Positions 31,993-41,242 of a stretch of 64,000 nucleotides of DNA are shown here, in pieces. This stretch comes from Myoxocephalus aenaeus (taxonomy: Eukaryota; Chordata; Actinopteri; Perciformes; Cottidae): positions 2,664,501 to 2,728,500 of the forward strand of contig JBAMJR010000084.1 in the NCBI GenBank assembly GCA_038501785.1. Direction: 5' to 3'. The translations under genes were made by a program, and so were the position numbers. Position 1 is the stretch's first letter. Every line of letters starts with the position of its first letter. The notes below the pieces were generated by a model. It was not told the origin of the DNA and made no database searches. It saw only the letters and a program-made list of their open reading frames with translations.

Positions 31993-32550
31993 ACTCAAAA
32001 GTTAAAAGAAATCTTCCTTCCAGCACTTCTCAAGGTCGCTAATGACGCCACTAGTGGCTGGGACATGCGACCAGACAAGAACTACTCCGGGCACATAACC
32101 GCCTTCACAACGGCAGATGGTCACTTTTACACTCAGGACCTTGTGCGGATTAAACAAATGAGTTAAAACATGTTAATTAAAAGCTGCCATAGTGGCATAA
32201 ACAACCCAGCTTAATGCCTGCTAACTTCTACTCTCGGAGTCTCAGTGTCATAAATGTGATTCATTTTTACGATTCTCTCTCCAGCAGCAGACCACACGCA
32301 TTCACCATGAAGCCCAGGCAATCCATTTCATGATCTGCTCTGGAAATATTGGTGCGGTGATACATTAAGGCGCAGGACACCGCTCGATCTTAGGAAAGAA
32401 CCATTTCGATAATAGCCGAGGGCCTTTCAGGTGTTACAGTAGACTCACAGAGCCACACGCCTCGTCTATGTGTCTTCATCTAAGCGCTTCTCTTAATAAC
32501 ACTTTTCCTTCAAGGCGTTCAACGGGGACACAGAATGAGGAAGGTGGTGT

Positions 32551-32554
<4 letters not shown>

Positions 32555-32637
<83 letters not shown>
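32555..32637. repeat. (GT)n microsatellite
   Basis: Uninterrupted GT tract of about 83 bp. Confidence 0.97.
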
Positions 32638-32640
<3 letters not shown>

Positions 32641-32784
32641 AGCAGGGAAAGCCCATGACAGAGAGCGAGAAAGAGAGTCGGTGTTAAACGAATGGCTGAG
32701 ATGATTGCGAGTGCTGGTGGAGGAATTGAATTCTGAGCAGGTCGTATTTCAGCCTGGGCCCGGCGAGGAGGCGAGAGTCCCGGT

Positions 32785-32867
<83 letters not shown>
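32785..32867. repeat. (CA)n microsatellite
   Basis: CA tract about 150 bp after the GT tract at 32555; the two are reverse complements in style and length and could pair in a single strand. Confidence 0.97.
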
Positions 32868-33869
32868 CAAGGCTATTTTACCTCCACTGCCAATTCACAC
32901 AGACATCCAGTATCAGTAAAAAGCTGCAGGGGAACACACTTGAAGAGTCGTTGAGTTACTCGAGTGTTAAAATCATGTTAAAAAAAAATAAAAAATAGTG
33001 TGCGTTTCTCTTTAGGATTCTGAATGTGCTTCATCTTTATAAAATCACAGCTTTTCTGGGGCAGAAAGTCGACTCCCACACATTTCTTAACCGTTAATTG
33101 AAGCAAAACGCTTTCCTGGTGATCAGTAGACTTTTCATTTTTGAGATGGAGTAGAAGAAGGAAGCCAAGATTATATATCCATCAGCACGGGTGGCGGGAA
33201 ACAGGATGTGTAAAGCCAAGAAAGTGTTTGAGGGGACAATCAGTCCACTTTAGTTCCAGTAAATAAGACCACAGCCCGCTCCAGAAGTCCCAGACGCCCA
33301 CCCAATCTAAAACATCAGCCTCAAAGACAGACACCAACCAGCACACATCTCAGCTGCCATTATCACTTTATAGGATTAACAAGCGGCACAAGCAACACTC
33401 AAACCCCGTGGGGGCATCTTTATTCAGCGAGACACTCATTCAAAACCTTTTGGCCATTGTGATCATTGAGAGCAACGCAGTGTCTACCCATGAGTCTTTG
33501 TTACAGGTTGCAAGCTGCAACCAATTGTTAACAGAAAGCAAAACAATTTAAATATTACGTTTTGGGTTGGGAATCTGTGAGTGATGACACATGAGCAAAC
33601 GCACGGTTTGACTTGTGTTTCAGGACTAAACATTGATCAAACTGCACTTCATCCAGGCAAAGTTGTGACAACACTGTTTGTTTTAGGATCAAATTAAATA
33701 TTGAGTATTTTTCCCCCAGGAATATATATTCAAATTCAGCAAAAGTGGGTGTAGGGAATAAAGTGTTGCTTTGATAATAGTATCAATTTTATTTATTGAA
33801 CCCAAAATCACAAATTTGACAAATTTGGCTTTCCACTCTGTATCCTAACAATACAGGGTCTAAGGAGAG

Positions 33870-33872
33870 AGG

Positions 33873-33940
<68 letters not shown>
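33870..33940. repeat. (GA)n microsatellite
   Basis: GA tract preceded by GGGAGGGA units. Confidence 0.96.
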
Positions 33941-33944
<4 letters not shown>

Positions 33945-34440
33945 GTATATATCTTAAATGTTTTCCCAAAGTATTCAAGGCATAAAGCCTTGAATAAAGT
34001 CTATTATGCAAACAAAACCGGACTATTCCACATCCCTAAAGCTGCACTAAGTTTTTTTTTTCCAAGGCCACAGCTTCCAGCTGGAGTTCAGCTGAAGAGG
34101 TGCTGAACGGACAGCTCCCCATGAACCCCTATAAACCGGGTCCTGCTCCTGGTCCTGGTCCTGGTTCAGGTGGACTCGCCATGCGCATCGACCGAGAGAA
34201 ACGCCAGGGAAATAAAAAAGATACATTCACACAGAGCAGCTAATGCCTCGCTTCAAATGAATCCCTTCACTGTCAACGAAGAAGCAGAGGAGACACACAA
34301 AAAACAACAACAACAACAAAACAAACAACGAAACGCATGCAAGTCCCAGGTCTCGCCATGGTGCATGTTGCGTGTTGTGCACAGAGGAGTGCAGGCGCGC
34401 GGCCGCTTATGGCAAAGTGGGTCGAGCACGCATTTCTTAC

Positions 34441-34900
34441 CCGGAGTTTTCTTTTGGTGCAGTAGGGAGGAAGGAGCAAGGAGGAGGAGGAGTAGGAGGA
34501 GGAGAAGGAGGGGTACTCCACCGCTCTCCCTTCTTCAGGCGCCTCTCTCCATCCAATGCCGCCGGGGCCGGTCCGGTCTGTGTGTCCCGGAGGTCTAGTG
34601 GACGGGAAGGGACACGGCGTTCACACTCCCGCTTCAGCGCATCCGGCCAGCTGGAGGAGGAAGATGTGCAAAAAAAAAGGGTGAGGATGATGAAGAGGAG
34701 GATTTATCTTCCACTCGGAGGTGACCGGCTGCTCGTGCTGCCGCTCGCTGGAGTCTGAGAAGCTGCTGCCAGAGGCATATCTCTGCAGAGCCGTCGCTCT
34801 TCCTCTCCGACCGACCGACTGCAGACAGAAAGTCCCACCCCTGCAGCGCAACTTCCACCGCCGGGCCGCTCAATAACACGACCACCGCCTCCTCCTCCTC
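34441..34900 (-). promoter_or_regulatory. syt12: CpG-rich block: probable syt12 promoter and non-coding exon 1
   Basis: Locally GC- and CpG-rich (GCGCGCGGCCGC near 34395; CCGCCGGGGCCGGTCCGG near 34560). On the minus strand CTCCGG is followed by GTAAGAAATG, a consensus donor placing an exon end at 34441. This suits the acceptor at 25285 that precedes the syt12 start codon. No open frame here resembles a known protein. The transcription start is not determined. Confidence 0.5.
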
Positions 34901-35000
34901 CTCCTCCTCCTCCTCCTCCTCTTCCTCCAAGCAGCAGCAGCAGCAACAGCAGAAGACCTGCGGGCTGCGCACACACACACACACCCACACACACACACAG
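34888..35000. repeat. (CTC)n, (CAG)-like and CA tracts
   Basis: CTC triplet tract near 34890-34922, AGC-rich stretch, then a short CA tract; low complexity at the edge of the CpG-rich block. Confidence 0.85.
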
Positions 35001-37070
35001 AGAGATATCACAGTATTATGCAACGGGTGCACAGGGGGAAGGGAAGGGGGGCACCTAAACTTTTCTTCCTCATCATCTTTCCTCAAACCACAAATTCTGT
35101 CCCAAGAACAATCCTCCCTCTCTTCATCTTCCTCTTCTCCATCACCATGTCAGCTGTGAGGGATGATTCAGTGTGATATTACATAACCATATGTACTGGA
35201 GGTGGGCAGTGCAGCGATGACACCTCTGATAATAATACACTCATCTTCTCTCCCAGTATGTTAAGCTGGAGGCCCGCTCCCTAGCCACTTCTCATTCCAC
35301 TTGAGTGCTTTTTATGAAGGGTTTATAATTACTTATTTGTTTGAATGCATAATGTATTTATTCCTTTAAATGTGTCGGTAGATTCAAAGCATGTTCTGCG
35401 GGACTCGTTTACTTTATCCAACGTTTTCAAGGACGCCATTTCTATTCATCAGGCATCTTATTCAGCTGAATGGCAGCATGCAGTTCTTCATATACGTGTT
35501 TGATCAGCTGATGAAATATGATGCACGGTCAACGTTATTGTGAAAGGTGAGCAGCAGGGACTCCGCTCCCACTTTGCAGTCATCCTCAACCGGCTGTGAT
35601 CACTCAGTGCATCATAGTGATGATGAACATGTTTTACCTTCATCTTTATTTGAGCCTCCATAACAGATATGTGACCTCTCTGACCCGCCGTGACCTCATT
35701 CAACTGGGTTATTGATTAAGTATCACAATGCAGGTAAATACACCTACTGGAGCTTCACGCTGGATCCACACTGATGAGCGCCAACAGGAAGTACTCGCCA
35801 CAGCTCAAAGCAGGGTGTCAACATAAGGCACACCGATCTCCCAGTGGGTCCTCCTGGGCGGGACGAAGGGACGCACAGCAGCAACGTCAGACACAGATGA
35901 GGGTCCGGTTATTAATGCACAAACTTACATCAAACGTAGGTCAAAACAAACGGAACAGGAGGAGCAGGAACGTCGGGTTTAGGACTCTTTGTTCTTCGAC
36001 AGTCTGATCAAACAAACCTGTGAACTGAAGCTGCACCTGTGAACTGAACAATACACCAAATCTGAAAGGTCAGAGTCAAAGACGGTCTAGACACCATCTC
36101 ATTTTCTTTGGTTTAACTGTCATTAAGATGCATTTCTTTGCTTCCACATTGTGAGTCACACACATGTCTCTCCAGCGATCAGCCACACTGAACTGAATGT
36201 GACCTGAAGGAGTCAAAGTAAACACTGTGACAGTCGGCTCAGCAGCAGCAGGAGAATGGTGCATTCTGGGTTTTCTTTTGCCTTTTGAATGACTCCATCT
36301 GGTGGCGGAGCTCCTGTAGTGACACTGGCTGTCATTTTTTAGCCACTCAGCTTTGTATTAAAACAGATGAAACATCAACAACTATTGATTGATATATTTT
36401 TTTGGGGGTGAAAGGGCTCAATAAGAGTCCCATAATGTTACTGGTTACTGGTCGATGATGTGCTGGGAAGAAATGTTGTGCTTTGGGGCGGTTGTTGGGA
36501 ATCAAAACTAAATCTGAGTGCACCTTAAAGTAAATCTAACATTATGAAAAATATCCATGGATGTATATGTGGACAGAAACATCCAACTTTATTTAATGAA
36601 TAACTAAACACCTCTCTGGACTCCCACACTGCTCTCGACCTCTAAGACACATGCAGGCAGCAGAAAAACAAGTTCAAAATCCTTCTCCAGCACTCGAGAT
36701 GGCAGCTTTTCTCTCGAGCTCCTTGGTTGATGTTCTGAACCCCGGGGAAGATTAATATGTTTCCAGTTTTAGTTTGGTCACTGTAAATAATTAAAAGGCT
36801 CATTATCGGCCCGTCGGCCGTTCTTATTTTTGCTGAATCTGTAGCATCAGTCCAGGTTCAAAATGACTGGAAACAGAAGGGTTTTTACTGCATAAACTAT
36901 TTATAATCTATCCAAGTACATAACTAATGACTTGCAAAGCACTGAAATAGACTATAAAATGACTAAAATGCAATACATCTGTCATCCATATTTTGCAATC
37001 AGCCCAGTTACTCTTGTTATTCTCTACTGGAGGGTTAAATCAAGACAATAACACAATGACACAAAGGAAA
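35001..37070. other. Intergenic DNA between peak1 and syt12
   Basis: No exon, RNA gene or clear transposon recognised. Moderately AT-rich unique-looking sequence. Confidence 0.5.
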
Positions 37071-37220
37071 TATATATAAAAACATATATTTATTGTTCTG
37101 TTACCGCTGGTTAACTTGATCAACAATAAATGGTGGCAGGCCAGGAGACAAACTGTACACATATTAATAGAAAGCCTCAGAGAGCTTCTGTTTTTCTGTT
37201 CAGTGGCAAATAACAATGCA

Positions 37221-37221
37221 A

Positions 37222-37280
<59 letters not shown>
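37221..37280. repeat. (GA)n microsatellite
   Basis: GA tract with two AAAG interruptions, in the probable peak1 3' UTR (reads CU in the transcript). Confidence 0.95.
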
Positions 37281-37282
<2 letters not shown>

Positions 37283-38079
37283 AAACAAACAGTATTCGCT
37301 GGAGGCCGCACAGTTGATGAACGTTGGGTCTTAATGGTGCGTTCAAGTCCTCCTTCAGCCTCCTCCCAAAGTGGTTCATCTCCCCGGCAGACAGCTTTAC
37401 AAGAGGGGTAAAAATACTGTACATTGTTCTGTACATCAATCCTCCTTAACCACGTTGCTTGAAGAATAAGATCCTCGTATCCTTTGTCGAGGACAGTGAT
37501 AACTACTCCCCCCTCTTTCTTCCCACCAAAAAAAACAAGCAAGGTTGAAGAACATCGAGTAAAGCTTTTTAAAATGGATAAATGACATTTGGGCTCTCTT
37601 AAGACAGAAACAGAGGTGCTCCCTTACTCGACAAAATAGTGTGAGGATTAAAATAGATAAAGGTTATATATATTTTTACTATATATACTATATAAAGGCT
37701 TGAATCTCTAGATTCAAGGACAGCCACCAGTGCCGTCCACACACATTCCTCTGAACACAAAGCCTTTAATGCAGCAACAATCTCACACCTGCTTCGTCTC
37801 TTCTTCTTCTTCTGGACCATAAAGTCTCGTACTGGACGTCTGCAGTAGAAGGGTCACAGTATCCTGATCCCTTAAGGACCCCTCCCCCTCCTCCCCCAGG
37901 CAACCACAGCAAATATAACGTAAACTTGAGAATGCAAAGCATTTGCCTTTTCTTTGCGGAGTGAGTCTGAAAGCATCGTCACACCAAAGGGGACGTTTTA
38001 CACAGAAGTGAAAGTAAAGTAAAGTTTAGAGTCAAGACGCTTTCCCCCCCCGGGTGTTTGATTGTCACAACAACAAATA

Positions 38080-38400
38080 AAACCCTCGCGGGCGGTTTTC
38101 GTACGACGGAGCGGAGGGCGAGTCTCGGCGGCGGAGCTCCTGTCCGAGGCCGGGGTCGCATCGTGACGCAGAAGAGTTGGCGTGCGAGTGGTTCAGTGGG
38201 GGAGAGAGGGACCGCGAGACCAGGTCCAGATGTCCGTTTCAGTCCAGGCAAACTTTTTTTTTTACATTCCACACGCTGCAGAACAAACCCAATCCAGTTG
38301 CGTCCAAATCCACGGGAATCAGTCTCTCGCCGCGTCGCCGCGTCCTCCGTCGAGGAGCGCCGACGCTCAGACCCAATGTGCAAATGTCATCCGTGAAGGC
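38080..38400. other. CpG-rich patch in the probable peak1 3' UTR
   Basis: CCTCGCGGGCGG, CGGCGGCGGAGC, CGCCGCGTCGCCGCGTCC and similar in a locus that is otherwise AT-rich. Open frames exist on both strands here but none resembles a known protein. Could be a small CpG island. Confidence 0.45.
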
Positions 38401-39859
38401 GGAGCCGTTCGAACACAACTTGACGAAAAAAACTACTCTTTTACACAACTCTTTTTGCAGTCCCTGAACCCCCCCCCCCCCCCCGATCCCATCCCTCCAT
38501 TGCGAGAGGTGTCTTTACGCCGAACTGTTTCCTAATTTGCAGAGTCGAACTGAAAAGAATCAGTTTATGTGCCACGAAACTAACGGAAGAGAGGATTAGT
38601 AAAAGACTGCATCACACATATTCATACGCCGCTACCTCCAAAAGGGTAGAACAAACAGCGATATTAATTGCACATACTCCCACAAGAAACCAAACCAACA
38701 GTTGTGTCCCATTTGACCTTCAACGCGTCTAAAAAAACCTCTGAAGATGAGCTCAGTGTTCGTCGCCTACCTCGCTCAAAGTGTAATGAAGCGACGGCGT
38801 TTGAGGGGGAACTTTTGTTGCTTCTGAATTTGAAAACATAAAGAGGGACGTTTCACTGTTTTGATCTGAGTCTCAGCCTCTGGGAGTAACAACAGATCTA
38901 GTTACTGTAACCATGTCATCATGTCTGACTGCATTTTGAAATAAACTATAATACACATTTCTGGTAAAAAAAAGTTTCTCTAGCTGCCTAAGTGGACAAT
39001 TTGTGGCAGATCTTTGGCTTCAGTGGTCAAACATATTTCACTTTTGTCTAAAATAAAAATCTCACAACTTTCTGTTTCTCCCTCGTTCCCTTCATTTCAA
39101 ATGACCTCCCTTCATCTTTACGTATTTCTACTCTGTATCTTTTTATGAATTAATTGTTGCTTCAAATCACAACTCTGAGTTAAATCTCCATTTCTTTCTC
39201 AAGTTTCCTTTTCAACTTTTCTCTTGAAAATCTAAGGGAATCTAACTTTTTTTATTATAGAATATTGACGTGTAACGCCCCCCCAAAAAAAGAAAATCAA
39301 AAATGTATTCCATTTGACGGTGCCTCGAATACATCTTGGAGACAGCTACCATGCAAACTATACATCTAGTCTGTGGATATCACAACGCTGCAGTCCCCAA
39401 AACATGAACATTTTAAATCCCTCACACAACTGGTGGAGTGTTTAAACACATGAGATGTGACCAGCTGTAAAACAAACAAACAAACAGATGAAGTGAACAA
39501 TGAAGAGACGTCTGGCCGTGAGCCCAAAAAATGACTTTAACGTGCCGTAATGTTTCCGTTTGTCTTGGACTTCATTGGCTGGACTCTGAACCGTCCTGCT
39601 GTTGATGATGACTGCTGAAGAAAAGAAAAACCCCGAATCACGAATCCCAGCCTCTGTGACGGGAACGCGGCCTCTCGGTCGGTTCGTGAAGAAAACAGAC
39701 GTCTGCACAGCCGGCTGCTTAGTTTTAGGTGAAGCCCTGTGGCTGCTGCAGCTATTAGCTTACATCACACGATTAGCGTCAAGAGGGACCACACAGGGAG
39801 GGTGGGGGGGGGGGGGGGGGGGGATATGTTGCCATAGTAACAGCTGGCCGGAGGGGAAC

Positions 39860-41242
39860 TCAGAGCGGCTGTGACTGAGACAGGTGGAGGGCGTGCGTTT
39901 GGTGCGTTTGAGTCTGGCTCGGTGTCGCGTGCGCCGGCTGGCTCTGGTTCTGGTTCTGGGCCGCGGGGTGCGGCTGCGGCTGCTGCAGGATGTGCACCAC
40001 CCGGCTCAGCGTGTCCGTGGTGGCGAACGCCAGATACTGGCAGCACAGCCAGTCCTCCAGGCTCACGCCGCAAGCCGCGTCCAGCGAGCGCTCGGCGAAC
40101 TTGATCATCATCAGCGTCCGCTTCAGGTCCAGCCAGTTCTGGAGCGTGGCCTCGCGCTGGCTGGCCGTGGCCCCCGACACGGGGCCCGTGCTGCTGCTGC
40201 AGCCCAGCGCCTGGAACAGGTCCTCCCGGGGGCCCCACAGCAGGCACTGCAGGCAGGCCCGGGCCTCGGACATGCGGATCCTCTCAGAGGGGTTGACGGT
40301 GAGCAGCAGCCGGGCCAGCTGCTGCAGACCCTGCGAGTAGAGCGACCTGGCGGGCAGCGGCGGCAGGTCGGCCCAGGTGTACTCCCGCTCCTTCAGCTCC
40401 GGCGTCTCCTCGAAGGGGTTGGGCCGGTGCAGCGTCTCGTAGATGAGAATCCCGGTCTGGAACTCGTCGCACTTGCGGTACTGCGTCGCCGTGACAATCT
40501 CGGGCGCCAGGCGCGACTGGTCGCGCAGCGTCCCGGGGTCGGCGGCCATGAGGGCGCTCTTCTGCTTGGCTTGAGAGAAGTTGCTGATGATGAGCCGGGC
40601 GGGGCAGGTGGCGTTGGCGGCGTTGGCGGCGGCGGTGGCGGCGGTTGCCCCGGAACCTCCGGCCCCGCCGCTGCCGCCGCTGTTGTTGTTGGGCTCCAGA
40701 ATGTCCAGATTACAGGGGCTGCCAGGTTGGCAGTGGACCAGCAGCAGGTTCTCCAGCCGCAGGTCGCAGTGGGTCACGTGGTACGGCTTCATGTGCTCCA
40801 GGCCGGAGCACAGCTGCAGCAGCAGGAGGCAGACCTGCCGCTCGTACAGCTCCGGGTTGTGAGTGTGCCGCGCCGCGCCTTCTCGGACGAAGTCGGCCAC
40901 CGTCTGGAACGGCACCTCGCGCGTGATGACCACCACGCGGCTCCTCAAGCGGCCGACGGTGTTCATGTGACCCGCCGTTGGGGTTTCATCCAGTTTACCG
41001 CTCGCCGCCTTAGAGTCCGTCTCCCGGGCTTCGGTCTTAATCTCTTTCTGCGCATCTACATCCTCATCCTCCTCTTCCTCCTTCTCGCCCTCTTCCTCTT
41101 CCCAGGGCAGCAGGCGGCCAGGGACGTCAGCCAGGAAGTGCCCACAGTCTTGCTGAATGTTGAAGTGCACGGCCAGGCTCTGTCTCACTGCGAGGCTGTG
41201 GAAGAACTGCTGCTGGGTCTCCTTCACTTTGCTCCGACAGAT
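39860..41242 (-). CDS. peak1: peak1 coding exon 4 (pseudokinase domain, stop)
   Basis: 1383 nt, residues 1478-1937: ICRSKVKETQQQFFHSLAVR, AVHFNIQQDCGHFLADVPGR, acidic insert, VVVITREVPFQTVADFVREG, YHVTHCDLRLENLLLVH, SNFSQAKQK, RLAPEIVTATQYRKCDEFQT, LKRTLMMIKFAERSLD, SLEDWLCCQYLAFATTDTLS. Compared with human it has a Gly/Ala/Asn-rich insert before CPARLIISNFS and a Gln/Pro/His/Thr-rich tail of about 38 residues after VVHILQQ. Confidence 0.96.
   Translation of the reverse strand: MCRSKVKETQQQFFHSLAVRQSLAVHFNIQQDCGHFLADVPGRLLPWEEEEGEKEEEEDEDVDAQKEIKTEARETDSKAASGKLDETPTAGHMNTVGRLRSRVVVITREVPFQTVADFVREGAARHTHNPELYERQVCLLLLQLCSGLEHMKPYHVTHCDLRLENLLLVHCQPGSPCNLDILEPNNNSGGSGGAGGSGATAATAAANAANATCPARLIISNFSQAKQKSALMAADPGTLRDQSRLAPEIVTATQYRKCDEFQTGILIYETLHRPNPFEETPELKEREYTWADLPPLPARSLYSQGLQQLARLLLTVNPSERIRMSEARACLQCLLWGPREDLFQALGCSSSTGPVSGATASQREATLQNWLDLKRTLMMIKFAERSLDAACGVSLEDWLCCQYLAFATTDTLSRVVHILQQPQPHPAAQNQNQSQPAHATPSQTQTHQTHALHLSQSQPL

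Larger units (their letters stand above)
25286..34440 (-). other. syt12: Probable syt12 intron between non-coding and first coding exon
   Basis: About 9.2 kb with no supported coding exon. Holds many microsatellites (26698-26757 CA; 26870-26922 GA; 29586-29623 TA; 29751-29797 CA; 29961-29993 GAA; 30119-30176 CT; 32555-32637 GT; 32785-32867 CA; 33870-33940 GA), a SINE head and fish repeat fragments. Intron status depends on the inferred first exon at 34441. Confidence 0.5.
37080..39859 (-). other. peak1: Probable peak1 3' UTR
   Basis: Downstream of the peak1 stop. Minus-strand AATAAA occurs near 39255 and again near 37092; the distal site would give a 2.7-kb UTR. Contains GA tract 37221-37280, a CpG-rich patch 38080-38400, a C run 38468-38483 and a G run about 39803-39823. 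Extent is inference. Confidence 0.4.

Noticed and set aside
34372..35086. Open frames on both strands around the CpG-rich block
   Set aside because: Low-complexity Glu, Gly, Ser and Cys runs from CTC, GAG and CA repeats; not protein-like.
37698..37718. Short palindrome CTTGAATCTCTAGATTCAAG
   Set aside because: Arms of 9 bp are expected by chance in a window this size; no associated feature.
37979..38396. Overlapping open frames on both strands in the CpG-rich patch
   Set aside because: Long frames are expected by chance in CpG-rich DNA with few stops; no similarity to a known protein.
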